DNA from: Vulcanococcus sp. Clear-D1
Lineage (GTDB): Bacteria > Cyanobacteriota > Cyanobacteriia > PCC-6307 > Cyanobiaceae
Length of the DNA stretch: 64,000 nucleotides
Direction of reading: 5' to 3'
NCBI RefSeq assembly: GCF_014654725.1
Contig: NZ_JACVZV010000005.1
Location: forward strand, 1 to 64,000
Positions 1 to 9,055 of the stretch are shown piece after piece (within the stretch, counting starts at the first letter, position 1; every line of letters starts with the position of its first letter). A model generated the notes under the pieces. It was not told the DNA's origin, made no database searches, and saw nothing but the letters and a program-made list of their open reading frames with translations. Made by a program: the position numbers and the translations under genes.

Positions 1-8
1 GACAGAGA

Positions 9-33
9 AGCCACCCGAGAGGGTGGCTTTTTT
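9..33 (+). terminator. Rho-independent terminator of the gene upstream of the window
   Basis: An 8-bp perfect stem (AGCCACCC / GGGTGGCT) with a GAGA loop is followed at once by a run of six T. It terminates a plus-strand gene that lies to the left of the window. It also argues against starting the next coding region at the in-frame ATG at 23, which sits inside this hairpin. Confidence 0.9.
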
Positions 34-91
34 GTTGGCTCGTGCTGGGGGAGGTTGTAGCGTCGGTGTTAGGTCAGAGTCCCTTGGTGGA

Positions 92-1000
92 ATGCAGCGC
101 ACTTCTCGGTGGCGTTCCTTGGTGCGTTTGTTTTGGCGTTCGTATCGGCTTTGGGATCGTGAAGATTGTGTAGACCTCAGTGCTGCCTTCGCTTACCACA
201 CACTGCAATCATTCTTCCCGATCCTGTTGATTGCCTTGGGCGTTGCCAGTCGCCTTTTGGGTCGCGTGGATAACCTTTCTGATCAGGTGTTGGGATTGGC
301 GGATCAGGTGTTGCCGCCATCGGTGATTCCTGTGATCCGCAGCACGTTAAATCAGTTGATTCGTCAGGGAACTGGTGCCGGTTTGGTCGGTGCCGCTTTT
401 CTCTTGGTGTCATCCACCAATGCCTATCTCAGCTTGCAGCGCGGCGCTGATCGCTTGTGGGGATTTCGGCCTTGCTTGCTTCCGATTGATCATTGGGCCA
501 GGCCTGTCTGGCGCTTTATCCGCGCACGTTTGGAATCGATTGCGCTGGTTGCCCTGATTGGTTTTTTTGTGGTGCTCGATCAGCTCACCACCAATCTGCG
601 ATTGCTGAGCCCTGGCAGTTGGCGCCTGATGCTCCAGGCGTGGTTGCCGGATTGGCTGCATCTCTGGGCGCCGGTACCGATGGCTGTTGATTTTGGGATC
701 TCGTTGCTGATTGCCTGCAGCCTCTCCTTTGCGCTGCTGGCCATCCTCCCATCGCGTCATGTTCCGGCTCGGTCGTTAATCCCCGGCTCTGTTCTGATCG
801 GGTTTGTGTTGACCACCTTCAATGTTGTTTTGGGCCGCAGCTTGTTATCGCTGGGCACCCGCTTTCAGGCCTATGGCGTGATTGGCGGTGTGCTGTTGCT
901 CAGCCTTTGGGTTTGGCTCGTGGGTTTGGTTGTGTATTACGGCATGGCGTTGAGCGTGGTGGTGAGCCGCCGTAGGGATGGCGAGGCATCCGCCCGCTGA
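92..1000 (+). CDS. YihY/BrkB-family inner-membrane protein
   Basis: About 302 residues with roughly six hydrophobic helices, including ones near LQSFFPILLIALG, AFLLVSSTNAYLS and GVLLLSLWVWLVGLVVYYG. The early SAAFAYHTLQSFFP stretch followed by helices is typical of the YihY/BrkB family (sometimes mislabelled ribonuclease BN). These are membrane proteins of uncertain function. I chose the ATG at 92 because the in-frame ATG at 23 lies in a terminator. The gene stands alone on the plus strand, followed after 61 bases by a small membrane protein gene. The family assignment is by pattern; the biochemical role is unknown. Confidence 0.85.
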   Translation: MQRTSRWRSLVRLFWRSYRLWDREDCVDLSAAFAYHTLQSFFPILLIALGVASRLLGRVDNLSDQVLGLADQVLPPSVIPVIRSTLNQLIRQGTGAGLVGAAFLLVSSTNAYLSLQRGADRLWGFRPCLLPIDHWARPVWRFIRARLESIALVALIGFFVVLDQLTTNLRLLSPGSWRLMLQAWLPDWLHLWAPVPMAVDFGISLLIACSLSFALLAILPSRHVPARSLIPGSVLIGFVLTTFNVVLGRSLLSLGTRFQAYGVIGGVLLLSLWVWLVGLVVYYGMALSVVVSRRRDGEASAR

Positions 1001-1061
1001 TCCCCTTCCCCTGTGGGCGTGATCTAGAGAGGATGGACTTAGCCAGCCAAGAGGCCGCCTG

Positions 1062-1406
1062 ATGCAACGCCCGATCCCATGGCTTTGGATCACCGTGATT
1101 GGGTTGTTGCTGCTTGCGCCGGGGTTCACAGCACGGGTGTTCTTTGATGTCTTGGAGGGCTTTGCCCTCTTGTTGGTGTTTGGCCCACTGGTGTTGGCCG
1201 GTGCCGGATTCCTGGCCTGGCAGTGGTTCCGCCGGCGCTTGATCACTTGTCCCGCATGCGGGATGCCCAGCATTGGAGCGGCAACGTGTCCGGCTTGCGG
1301 TGCTGCCTTGATCGCTGCTGACGACCGTTCCAATCCCACAGCCGATCAACCTGCCAGCTCCGCAGTGATCGACGTTGAGGTTCGCGACGTCTCAGGCGAG
1401 CTCTGA
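1062..1406 (+). CDS. Small membrane protein with a C-terminal zinc ribbon
   Basis: A 114-residue protein. Residues 8-58 form two hydrophobic helices, and a four-cysteine zinc ribbon follows, with CPACG at residues 63-67 and again at 76-80. The tail is polar and acidic. The two CxxC knuckles next to a membrane anchor suggest a structural zinc site on the cytoplasmic side. No function can be assigned. The 3' end overlaps the convergent DUF2834 gene by 15 bases, common in this compact genome. Confidence 0.7.
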   Translation: MQRPIPWLWITVIGLLLLAPGFTARVFFDVLEGFALLLVFGPLVLAGAGFLAWQWFRRRLITCPACGMPSIGAATCPACGAALIAADDRSNPTADQPASSAVIDVEVRDVSGEL

Positions 1407-1814
1407 TGCACCGCTGGCGATCGCCTCGCGGGCTAGTTCCGCCAATCGCCTCTCCCTTAGGCAGAGAAAGAGGGGTGCGGCGAAGGCAAAGGCAATCGTG
1501 ACTGAGCTCAGCAGCACCAGCCAGAGGTGTCGCATCTGGAGCCGCCTGCTTTCCACCACCATCCAGATCGTGACCGCAGATGCGCCCACTAGCAGATCCC
1601 TGGAGAGGGATTGAGATGCCGCGTTGGCATTGGCCAGGGAGACAAACAAGCTCAGATCAAAGCTGGAGCCGTAGTCGCGCATGAAGGCGAGGTTGGCCAT
1701 CCACGGCAAAACCCCGCCGGCGATGGCCAAAGCCAGGTACAGCCAAGACAACCAAGGCGTCTGCGCTTTCGGCAGCGCCATGTTGGGATTTCGAGATTCC
1801 ACAGCCGGTGTCAT
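1392..1814 (-). CDS. DUF2834-family membrane protein
   Basis: About 140 residues with three or four hydrophobic segments. The first, WLYLALAIAGGVLPWMANL, has the pattern of DUF2834 proteins, small cyanobacterial membrane proteins of unknown function. I chose the start at 1814 because its ATG overlaps the xseB stop as ATGA, so the gene is probably translated by coupling from xseB. A start 18 bases upstream is possible. It is the last gene of the xseA-xseB operon. Confidence 0.75.
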   Translation of the reverse strand: MTPAVESRNPNMALPKAQTPWLSWLYLALAIAGGVLPWMANLAFMRDYGSSFDLSLFVSLANANAASQSLSRDLLVGASAVTIWMVVESRRLQMRHLWLVLLSSVTIAFAFAAPLFLCLRERRLAELAREAIASGASELA

Positions 1815-2068
1815 GTGGTCGGGGAGTCCCATTCGATCACGTCCTGCTCAACGCCTTGCAGCACGGCGCTGCAGCGGTTGGCGTACGCCTCTGCACGGCG
1901 ATACAGCGTTGCCATCTCTTCCACTTCGAGCTCGCTGGATTGCAACTTGGCCATGGCCAGCTCAAGGGCTGTTCGGGCTTCGTTGAAGCTCAGCTGCTCC
2001 ACCTCGGCCAGCCACTGGCTCTCGGGTTCAACGGCGCTGCGCCTTCGCTTCGGTTTGGGCTCAGCCAT
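1811..2068 (-). CDS. xseB: Exodeoxyribonuclease VII small subunit
   Basis: An 85-residue, mostly helical protein. The segment around SFNEARTALELAMAKLQSSE and the following VEEMATLYRRAEAYANRC match the XseB fold, a two-helix coiled coil that assembles with XseA into exonuclease VII. The enzyme degrades single-stranded DNA to oligonucleotides. The ATG at 2068 overlaps the end of xseA by 8 bases, and its own stop overlaps the DUF2834 start. A slightly longer reading from 2095 is possible but would overlap xseA more. Confidence 0.85.
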   Translation of the reverse strand: MAEPKPKRRRSAVEPESQWLAEVEQLSFNEARTALELAMAKLQSSELEVEEMATLYRRAEAYANRCSAVLQGVEQDVIEWDSPTT

Positions 2069-3218
2069 GGCCTCCTCGATCCGTGTTTTGCACAACGGTG
2101 TTGATCCTGCCGTCCGCCACCATCAGTTGCAGAGCATCGCCGCTTTGTACCTGCCGCACCGAGCGCACCAGTTGCCCATCGGCTTGGTGCACCAACGAGA
2201 AGCCGCGCTCCAGCAAGCGTTGGGGGGAGAGGGCCTGCAAGAGCTCGATGCGTTGGTGGAGCTGCTGGCGCGTGGTCGCCAGTAGCTTGCGGGGATGCAG
2301 CTGCAGCAGTCGGGCGCGATCGCTCTCGAGCCGCAAGCGTTCCCGTTGCAACCGGTGGCTGAGGCTCTGCCTGAGGATTGCTCGCTGCTGCTGCAGGCTC
2401 AGCATTAGATGCTGGCGGTCGGGCAGCAGCGCCACCACAGCGGCCGTGGGGGTGGCGGCGCGGTAGTCGGCTACCAGGTCGGCGATGGTGGTGTCGTCTT
2501 CATGGCCCAGGCCCGTGACCAGGGGCAGTGGGCAGGCCGCAAGATCGCGGGCAAGAGCTTCGTTGTCGAAGACAGCCAGGTCTTCGCGACTGCCGCCACC
2601 CCGTGCCAGCACGATGGCTTCAATGCCCAAATCCTTGGCTCGAGCCAACACCTCGGCCAGCCTTGCCCGAATCTGCTCCTCCACGGCACCTTGCACCGGA
2701 ATCGGCACCACATGGATACGGGTGGCTGGCCAGCGCTCCTGCGCGGTGCGCAGCATGTCGGCGAGAGCAGAGCTTGGAACACTGGTGAGCAGTGCGATCG
2801 CTGCCGGCATGGCGGGCAAGGCCTGCTTCCGCGCTGGATCCAGGAGTCCTTCCGGTTCCAGTAGAGCCCGCACCCGCTCGAATTGGCGCAGCACCGCGCT
2901 GAGGCTGGGCCTGAGATCGAGGATCTGAACGCAGAGGCTGGCTCGGCTGGCCCAGAAATTCAGCTTGCCTACCACGAGCACGCCATCGCCCTCGCTGGGT
3001 TGGAACGTCAGCTTGCTGAGCTGCGACGCCCACACCACCCCCGAAACCGAGGCTTGCTCATCCACGAGCGTGAGCCAGAGATGCCCCTTCTTCAGCTGCG
3101 GCCGCGACACGGTGGCCTCCAGCAGGAACCGCGGGGCGAAGCCCCGCTCCAGCAGAGACGCAATCGCCTGATTGAGTGCGCTGACGCTGTAGCGCGGCAG
3201 GCCGAGATCAGTGTTCAC
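2061..3218 (-). CDS. xseA: Exodeoxyribonuclease VII large subunit
   Basis: About 385 residues. An N-terminal OB-fold (PRYSVSALNQAI, then a strand-rich region to about residue 100) precedes the catalytic domain with the hallmark IVLARGGGSREDLAVFDNE and LVTGLGHEDDTTIADLVAD motifs. A long coiled coil of leucine, arginine and glutamine follows. I place the start at a GTG at 3218, which overlaps the stop of the upstream small gene as GTGA and puts the conserved YSVSALNQ near the N-terminus as in family members. An in-frame start at 3257 would overlap the neighbour by 43 bases. Confidence 0.92.
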   Translation of the reverse strand: MNTDLGLPRYSVSALNQAIASLLERGFAPRFLLEATVSRPQLKKGHLWLTLVDEQASVSGVVWASQLSKLTFQPSEGDGVLVVGKLNFWASRASLCVQILDLRPSLSAVLRQFERVRALLEPEGLLDPARKQALPAMPAAIALLTSVPSSALADMLRTAQERWPATRIHVVPIPVQGAVEEQIRARLAEVLARAKDLGIEAIVLARGGGSREDLAVFDNEALARDLAACPLPLVTGLGHEDDTTIADLVADYRAATPTAAVVALLPDRQHLMLSLQQQRAILRQSLSHRLQRERLRLESDRARLLQLHPRKLLATTRQQLHQRIELLQALSPQRLLERGFSLVHQADGQLVRSVRQVQSGDALQLMVADGRINTVVQNTDRGGHG

Positions 3219-3427
3219 CGCTCCAGGCGGCGATAGCAGCTCCACCAGTAGAGGCACACCAGGCTGCCGAGCAACGCCACGATCTGGCCAGCCGGGTGGT
3301 CGATGCGGATCCAGCCCACGGCGGTGATCACGATGCCGCTGCTGAGCATGCGGGCGCCGTCGCGACGGTTCTTGGCGAAAAGCTGAGCCAGGGGAGCTGC
3401 TGGTGCTGTGCCGTCAGTTTGAACCAT
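3215..3427 (-). CDS. Small two-helix membrane protein upstream of xseA
   Basis: About 70 residues with two hydrophobic helices (ARMLSSGIVITAVGWI and GQIVALLGSLVCLYWWSCY) and a basic tail. I do not recognise the family. Its stop overlaps the GTG proposed for xseA, so the two are translationally coupled. The ATG at 3427 comes right after the T-run of the hli terminator, so the operon is either read through from hli or has a promoter within hli. Confidence 0.55.
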   Translation of the reverse strand: MVQTDGTAPAAPLAQLFAKNRRDGARMLSSGIVITAVGWIRIDHPAGQIVALLGSLVCLYWWSCYRRLER

Positions 3428-3428
3428 C

Positions 3429-3460
3429 AAAAAGCGCCCCCTCAAGCGAGGGAGCGCTGG
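3429..3460 (-). terminator. Terminator of the hli gene
   Basis: Read on the minus strand, an 11-bp stem (AGCGCTCCCTC / GAGGGGGCGCT, one mismatch) with a short loop is followed by TTTTT. It lies directly after the high-light-inducible gene and directly before the start codon of the next small gene. Confidence 0.8.
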
Positions 3461-3486
3461 CAGAGCATCGCTCCGGTTTAACAACG

Positions 3487-3639
3487 TCAGCCGAGCCCGA
3501 TCTGGCCGAGAATGCCCTGGCCGGTGAGGAGCTCGGTGGCAAGGCCGATGGTGAAGCCCAGCATGGCCAGGCGGCCATTCCAGGTTTCGGCGAAATTCAC
3601 AAAACCGAAGCGTGCAGATGTGGAGGTGGAGTCAGGCAT
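3487..3639 (-). CDS. hli: High-light-inducible protein (HLIP, one-helix chlorophyll-binding family)
   Basis: A 50-residue protein with the single chlorophyll-binding helix of HLIPs: FAETWNGRLAMLGFTIGLA, carrying the ExxNGRxAMxGF signature (Glu and Asn ligands). HLIPs sit in the thylakoid membrane and protect chlorophyll-binding proteins under excess light. I prefer the ATG at 3639. An in-frame ATG at 3675 would add an unusual 12 residues, and a TACAGT element just downstream of it could be the promoter -10. A strong terminator follows. Confidence 0.9.
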   Translation of the reverse strand: MPDSTSTSARFGFVNFAETWNGRLAMLGFTIGLATELLTGQGILGQIGLG

Positions 3640-3732
3640 CGGAATGACGCGAACGGTCGGACTGTAACGAAACATGTGGTCCGCTTGACGGTGTTCGGCG
3701 ATACGGTTGTCGCCACTTGTCCGGTCCCTGCT

Positions 3733-4521
3733 GTGTCACGCCAGTTGTTGCAGAGCCAGCTCTCGGCGCCCTTGCCCGAGGCTCCGGAGCTGGTGCTGGT
3801 GACGGATCTCGACGGCACGTTGTTGGGGGGCGCCACCGCTGAGCGGCGCAACTTCTATCGCTGGCTGGCGGAGCAGCGGGAGCGTGTGCTTCACGTGTTC
3901 TGCACGGGGCGCGATTTGGCTTCGATCGCCCGGGTGCTGGAGGACGACGAACCGATCGGTTTGGCTGCTCCTCACCTTGTGATCGGAGATGTGGGTTGCA
4001 CGGTGGCTTGCGGTCAGTCGTTGTTGCCGGTGCCGCTGGCGGTAGAGCCGATCGATGCCCGCTGGCAGGGGTTGGAGCAGCGGCTTCTGCCGATGCTGGC
4101 GGGGCAGCCCGGTCTGGCAGCACAACCACTTCATTCAGAGCGCCGTTTGGCTTACTACGTCGACCCTGAGCAGTTCGACCACAGCCTGATTCCGCAGCTG
4201 GAGGCCCATGGCGTGGATTGCCTGCTCTCCGACAACCGTTATCTCGATCTGCTGCCCAGCGGAGTGAACAAAGGCTCCACCCTGCTGGCCCTGTTGGAGT
4301 GGCTGGAGGTGGACCCGCAGCGCGTCGTAACAGCGGGTGACACGCTCAACGATCTCGCGATGTTTGAAACCGGGCTGAAGGGTGTGATGGTGGCCAATGC
4401 TGAAGCGGCCCTCCTGGAACATCTACCCCGTTTGTCGTCGGTGTATCTCGCTTCAGCAGAGGGCTGCGCCGGCATTGCCGAAGGGCTGCGCCACTTCGGT
4501 TTTGATCACCTCTGGGACTGA
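3733..4521 (+). CDS. HAD-superfamily phosphatase related to sucrose-phosphate phosphatases
   Basis: About 262 residues. HAD motif I is VTDLDGTLL (nucleophile Asp 25, acid-base Asp 27), motif II is the FCTGRD threonine, motif III is the lysine in GVNKGSTL, and motif IV is AGDTLNDLAMF. The type-IIB cap lies between. This is the layout of sucrose-6-phosphate and related sugar-phosphate phosphatases, which finish compatible-solute synthesis. The exact substrate cannot be read from sequence. The start is uncertain: I chose the GTG at 3733, about 25 codons before motif I; a GTG at 3676 is possible. It is divergent from hli. Confidence 0.8.
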   Translation: MSRQLLQSQLSAPLPEAPELVLVTDLDGTLLGGATAERRNFYRWLAEQRERVLHVFCTGRDLASIARVLEDDEPIGLAAPHLVIGDVGCTVACGQSLLPVPLAVEPIDARWQGLEQRLLPMLAGQPGLAAQPLHSERRLAYYVDPEQFDHSLIPQLEAHGVDCLLSDNRYLDLLPSGVNKGSTLLALLEWLEVDPQRVVTAGDTLNDLAMFETGLKGVMVANAEAALLEHLPRLSSVYLASAEGCAGIAEGLRHFGFDHLWD

Positions 4522-7007
4522 CGCCGCTGCAGAGCTCGGTTGGTGAGTGCCGTAGCTGGCGTGTTGGCGGGATCTTCGGGCCATGGGTGGCGGGGATAGC
4601 GCCCTCGCAGCTCCTTGCGCACCTCCTGGTAAGTGCCATTCCAGAAGCCGGCCAGATCCTGGGTGATGGCGGCGGGCCGGCCGGCGGGCGAAAGCAGCTG
4701 CACCGTGACGGGCAGCCGGCCGCCCAGCACGGTGGGGGTGCTCGCAGCTCCGAACAGTTCCTGCAGCTTCACCGCCAGCACCGGCTCCCCGCCGCTGTAA
4801 TCCAGCTGTGCCAGGCGGCCTGAGGGGATCTCGATGGCCTCCGGCAGCAGAACCTCCAACTCCCGCCGCGCATCCCATGGCAGCCCGTTCCATAGCGCTT
4901 CGGTCAGGTTGAGCCCCTGCAGATCAGCGCGGCTGCGAAGGCCATCGAGTTGATCGGCCAGCCAACTGCTGGGATCGGAGGCCAGAGCCGTCAGGCTCCT
5001 GTCGGGCCATGGGCTCCCCAGCTCACGGTGGGCCAGGCAGAGGCGCTGCTGCAGCTGGCGGCTGCTGCCATCCCAGGGGAGAGCTTCAAGGCCCAGTTCG
5101 GCCAGTCCGGTCAGCAGAGCTGTGCGCAGCACCGAGGCGGGTGCGTCAGGCCACGGCCGCCGTTCCAGGACCAGGGCTCCCAGGCGTAGCTCCCGCTCAG
5201 CCCGGATGCGTTGATGCTGGCTGTCCCAACACACCTGAGCAAGCTCTTCACCAGCACTCAGGGCCAAGGCGGTGAGGCTGTTAGGGGCGAGGGGCAGGGC
5301 CAGTTGGATGCGGGCATCGCTGCCGCTCCCGTCGGCCGCCGCGATCGCCAGGGCTGGACTGCCCACCAGGGGGTCATTGGGATGGAGCACGGCACCGCGG
5401 CCGCTGCGGGTGAGATAGCGGCCTGACCCCGGCGTGCGCTCCAGTGCCACCCGCTCGGGGTAGGCGTAGGCCAGTAGTTCTGCGGCAACGGCTGCTTCAC
5501 GGTCGGCCGGGGCTCCGGCGAGGGAGGGCTGCTCCGGAAGTTGGCGCCGCAGCTGCTGTTGCAGTTGGCGCAGCTGCTGGCCCCGTGGATCACGGCCTGC
5601 GCTGCGCAACCAGTCGAGCCGGCGCATCAGGTCGCTGCCGGCCTCCAGTTGCGATAGCGGATCGCGTTCGCTCAACAGGGCAGCCAGGCTGCAGCCCAGA
5701 TCCACGGCCCCCAGCTCGCAGGAGCGCAGCAGCAGCTGGGCCAGGCGTGGATGCACCCCCAGATTGGCGAGCCTGCGGCCATGAGCATTGAGGTTGCCGC
5801 CCTCCTCCAGGGCCCCCAGTTGGCGCAGTAGCTCTTGCCCCTCGCGCAGGTGGGCTTCCGGCGGCGGCTCCAGCCAGGGCAGTGTTTCACCAAGGCCTGC
5901 TCCCCATTCGGCCAACTGCAGCACCAGCGGGGCTGGATCGGCCTCCATCACGGCGGGTGGATCGAAGGCGGGCCGGCGTTGTTGCTCGGCCGGGCTCCAG
6001 AGGCGTAGGGCGCGGCCCGGGCCCAGGCGGCCGGCGCGGCCGGCTCGCTGTTCAGCGCTGGCCAGGCTGGCCGGCACGGTGACCAGGCTCTCCATGCCGC
6101 TCACCGGATCGAAGCGGCTGCGGCGGCTGAGCCCGCTGTCGATCACCAGGCTGACGCCTTCGATCGTGAGCGAGCTCTCGGCGATGGCGGTGGCCAGTAC
6201 CACCTTCCCGGCTGGCTTGCTGGCGGGGCGGATTGCCTGGCTCTGCTCGGCCAGGGGCAGATTGCCGTGCAGCAGGCACAGCTCGAGCTCTCGCCCCCAA
6301 CCTGTGGCGGCGATGGCGTCCTGACAGGCGCGCAGCTCCCGTTGTCCCGGTAGGAACACCAGCACGGTTTCGCTGGCATCTCGCTGATCGAGCCAGTGGG
6401 CTTCAAGGGCGCGCACCACCTGCGCTGGCAGCGCTTCCCGCTCTCGTGGCGGCTGATGGCTCACGCTTACCGGATGGCTGCGCCCCTCGCTGGTGAGCAG
6501 TGCGGCCTCCGGCAGTTGCTCCACCAAGGGCTGCAGGTTGAGCGTGGCGGACATCACCAGCAGCCGCAGCTCGGGCATCAGCAGCTCCCGGGCCTCGCGC
6601 AGCAGGGCGAGAGCCAGATCAGCCTCGCAGCGGCGCTCGTGAAATTCATCGAAGATCACGCATTCCACGCCTTCCAGGCTTGGATCCGCTTGCAGCTGCC
6701 GCAGGAACAGGCCGTCGGTCAGCACCTCAAGGCGCGTGGCGGCGGAGATGCGGCTTTCCAGGCGCACGCGGTAGCCCACCCGTTCGCCCACGCGTTCGTC
6801 CAGCTCGGTGGCCAGCCGCTCTGCCGCGGCCTTGGCGGCCAGTCGCCTTGGCTCGAGCATCAGGATCCGGCCGCCGCAGGCTTCCAGCAAGGCGAGCGGA
6901 ACGCGGGTGGTTTTGCCGGCACCCGGGGGTGCTTGCAGCAGCACGGTGCCACCGGCGGGGAGCCGCTGCACCAGCTCAGGCAGCAGCGGCTCGATCGGTA
7001 GGGGCAC
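4506..7007 (-). CDS. hrpB: ATP-dependent helicase HrpB
   Basis: 833 residues, normal for HrpB. Walker A is PPGAGKTTRVP near residue 30, the DEAH-type box is the variant DEFHER near 120, followed by VMSATLN (motif III). Further on, ESSLTIEGVSLVIDSGLSR and the QRAGRAGR arginine motif define the second RecA lobe. The C-terminal region with PVTVQLLSPAGRPAAITQDL and FWNGTYQEVRKELRGRYP is the HrpB-specific domain. It is a DEAH/RHA-type nucleic-acid helicase whose substrate in cyanobacteria is unknown. The 3' end overlaps the convergent phosphatase gene by 16 bases. Confidence 0.95.
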   Translation of the reverse strand: MPLPIEPLLPELVQRLPAGGTVLLQAPPGAGKTTRVPLALLEACGGRILMLEPRRLAAKAAAERLATELDERVGERVGYRVRLESRISAATRLEVLTDGLFLRQLQADPSLEGVECVIFDEFHERRCEADLALALLREARELLMPELRLLVMSATLNLQPLVEQLPEAALLTSEGRSHPVSVSHQPPREREALPAQVVRALEAHWLDQRDASETVLVFLPGQRELRACQDAIAATGWGRELELCLLHGNLPLAEQSQAIRPASKPAGKVVLATAIAESSLTIEGVSLVIDSGLSRRSRFDPVSGMESLVTVPASLASAEQRAGRAGRLGPGRALRLWSPAEQQRRPAFDPPAVMEADPAPLVLQLAEWGAGLGETLPWLEPPPEAHLREGQELLRQLGALEEGGNLNAHGRRLANLGVHPRLAQLLLRSCELGAVDLGCSLAALLSERDPLSQLEAGSDLMRRLDWLRSAGRDPRGQQLRQLQQQLRRQLPEQPSLAGAPADREAAVAAELLAYAYPERVALERTPGSGRYLTRSGRGAVLHPNDPLVGSPALAIAAADGSGSDARIQLALPLAPNSLTALALSAGEELAQVCWDSQHQRIRAERELRLGALVLERRPWPDAPASVLRTALLTGLAELGLEALPWDGSSRQLQQRLCLAHRELGSPWPDRSLTALASDPSSWLADQLDGLRSRADLQGLNLTEALWNGLPWDARRELEVLLPEAIEIPSGRLAQLDYSGGEPVLAVKLQELFGAASTPTVLGGRLPVTVQLLSPAGRPAAITQDLAGFWNGTYQEVRKELRGRYPRHPWPEDPANTPATALTNRALQRRQSQR

Positions 7008-7030
7008 GGCCTGGTGTGTGGCGGGTGGGC

Positions 7031-7414
7031 TCAGCGCACGTGGCGGGCGCCGTCCACCGGGTGATACACCTCACCGGTGGTTTCTTCGTAGACGATGGCC
7101 GGCAAACCGGTTTCAAACATCGTCTGGAGCGCTTCCTTGAGGTAGGGGTTCCAGCCGCCGGTGTTCACCTTGCCGTGGCGCACGGTCCAATCCCAGGTGC
7201 CCTGTAGATCTCTGGGCACGCGCCCTTCGCGGTCGCGGCGGGCCACCAAATCCTGGGATTCCACGAGTCCCACAAGGATCGGTTGTTTGCCGTAGGCCGG
7301 GGTGAGGATCAGCTCCAGACGCACGGGATCCTCCTTCACCAGCTTCAGCTGAAAGCGGGGGGGCAGCTTGATGGCCTTGAGCACCGCAGCCACGATCCGG
7401 GTTCTTTGCTCCAC
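7031..7414 (-). CDS. Conserved hypothetical protein upstream of hrpB
   Basis: 127 residues, soluble, alternating charged and hydrophobic, with no signal peptide or membrane helix. Recognisable stretches are GGWNPYLKEALQTMFETGLP and YEETTGEVYHPVDG. It is 23 bases upstream of hrpB on the same strand and probably cotranscribed. I do not recognise a characterised family; it looks like a cyanobacterial conserved protein. Coding character is supported by the intact frame, tight spacing and good codon use. Confidence 0.7.
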   Translation of the reverse strand: MEQRTRIVAAVLKAIKLPPRFQLKLVKEDPVRLELILTPAYGKQPILVGLVESQDLVARRDREGRVPRDLQGTWDWTVRHGKVNTGGWNPYLKEALQTMFETGLPAIVYEETTGEVYHPVDGARHVR

Positions 7415-7475
7415 TCAGCCTCCGCTGTGTCCACAAGCACTCAACGGTTGTACCAGCTGGAGGGCCCATGCGGGC

Positions 7476-7751
7476 TCAGCTGGGGTCGTTCGGTGAGGCG
7501 GGCTGCTCTTGATCACCCCCGAAGCGCACGGTGAGCAAGTCGTCGCGGGTGAGCTGGCCATCCGCATCGAGTAGCTCCGGATGGATGGTGAGGCGGCCAG
7601 TGCGATCGCCCCGGGGAATGCGGTTCTGATCACCCGGCCGCGGCACCGCCGCAAAGCCGCGACCCATGATCCGGAAGGCTTGCCAGAGCAATCCGAGGAA
7701 GCAGGCTGCGTAAACGAGCGGCAGCAGCTTGGCGAATAGCTCGGAGCTCAT
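7476..7751 (-). CDS. DUF2973-family small membrane-anchored protein
   Basis: 91 residues. One N-terminal transmembrane helix ([18 protein letters not shown]) is followed by a soluble tail with the [21 protein letters not shown] segment typical of DUF2973, a family confined largely to cyanobacteria and of unknown role. The gene is divergent from htrA, and the 160 bases between their starts must hold both promoters. Confidence 0.75.
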   Translation of the reverse strand: MSSELFAKLLPLVYAACFLGLLWQAFRIMGRGFAAVPRPGDQNRIPRGDRTGRLTIHPELLDADGQLTRDDLLTVRFGGDQEQPASPNDPS

Positions 7752-7911
7752 GGGGAGGGTTCCCGGCAGGGAGGGGATGGACGGCGTTCAATCCATTGCT
7801 CCCATCATCGCGCGGTTGCGCCAGCCGCGGTGGGGGGGGAATCCACCAGCGCCGGCCCCTTTGCCGCCGCGGAAAACCTGCGTACGGTCGAAACCCGCCG
7901 GATTGCTTGTC

Positions 7912-9048
7912 ATGGCTGCTGTGCCTTCCCGGGTGTTGCCCCTGGCCCTTGCTGCGGCCCTGGCCAGCCCGGTGCTCACCTCTCTCCCGTCTGCCCTGGC
8001 GCAGTCGCCGGCGGCCAGCGCTGTGCTTTCGCGCCAGTCGTTCGTGGCGGAGGCGGTGCGGCGCACCGGCCCTGCGGTGGTCACCATCGACACCGAGCGC
8101 ACGGTGGTGGTGCCAGGTCGCCAGAGCCTGCCGCCCTTTCCCTTCATGGACCCGATGCTGCGGCAGTTCTTTGGGTTGCCCCAGGGTGGCGGTGCCATCC
8201 CGCCATCGCAGCGCACGGAGCGGGGCCAGGGCAGTGGTTTCCTCTACGACTCGACCGGGTTGCTGCTCACCAATGCCCATGTCGTGGAAGGCAGCACGCG
8301 GGTGATGGTGGGCCTCAGCGATGGCCGCCGCGTGGAAGGAACAGTGGTGGGCGCTGATCGCGTGACCGATCTGGCCGTGGTGCGTCTGGCGGGTGGTGGC
8401 TCCTGGCCTGTGGCGCCCCTGGGCAATTCCGACAGTTTGCAGGTGGGTGAGTGGGTGATTGCCGTCGGTAATCCCTTTGGCCTGGATCAGACCGTGACCC
8501 TCGGCATTGTGAGCAGCCTCAACCGCAATGCCGCCGCCCTTGGGATCACCGACAAGCGGCTGGAGCTGATTCAGACCGATGCGGCAATCAACCCGGGCAA
8601 TTCCGGGGGGCCGTTGCTGGATGCCGATGGTGCCGTGGTGGGGATCAACACCCTGGTGCGATCCGGCCCGGGAGCCGGGCTTGGCTTCGCGATCCCGATC
8701 AACCGCGCCCGCAGCGTGGCCGCGCAGCTGGTGAACAAGGGCAGCGTGAGCCACGCGATGATCGGCGTGGGTCTGGATGCTGTGCGCAACGCCAGCGGTA
8801 GCCCGATGCCGGGTGCTGTGGTGCGCAGCGTGATGCCTGGGGGACCGGCTGCACGGGCGGGGCTGCGGCCTGGCGATCGGATCACGGCGGTGGATGGCCA
8901 GGCCGTGAGTCACCCGGCTCAGCTCACCCAGCTGGTGGAGCGCAATGGTGTGGGCCGCTCCATGGAGGTCACGCTGCAGCGGCAGGGTCAGACCCTGCGA
9001 CTGCAGGTGACGCCGGTGGAGCTTTCAACCCTGATGGGATCGCGTTGA
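7912..9048 (+). CDS. HtrA/Deg-type periplasmic serine protease
   Basis: 378 residues. A signal peptide (to about residue 30, cleaved after SALA) is followed by a trypsin-like domain with the complete triad: His 123 in TNAHVVEG, Asp 153 in TDLAVVRL and Ser 231 in [10 protein letters not shown] single PDZ domain occupies about residues 280-375 ([20 protein letters not shown]). This is the S1C family, which degrades misfolded proteins in the periplasm or thylakoid lumen. Cyanobacteria have several paralogues (HtrA, HhoA, HhoB); one PDZ domain fits all, so I give no symbol. The ATG at 7912 gives a clean signal peptide. Confidence 0.93.
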   Translation: MAAVPSRVLPLALAAALASPVLTSLPSALAQSPAASAVLSRQSFVAEAVRRTGPAVVTIDTERTVVVPGRQSLPPFPFMDPMLRQFFGLPQGGGAIPPSQRTERGQGSGFLYDSTGLLLTNAHVVEGSTRVMVGLSDGRRVEGTVVGADRVTDLAVVRLAGGGSWPVAPLGNSDSLQVGEWVIAVGNPFGLDQTVTLGIVSSLNRNAAALGITDKRLELIQTDAAINPGNSGGPLLDADGAVVGINTLVRSGPGAGLGFAIPINRARSVAAQLVNKGSVSHAMIGVGLDAVRNASGSPMPGAVVRSVMPGGPAARAGLRPGDRITAVDGQAVSHPAQLTQLVERNGVGRSMEVTLQRQGQTLRLQVTPVELSTLMGSR

Positions 9049-9055
9049 TCGGCGA

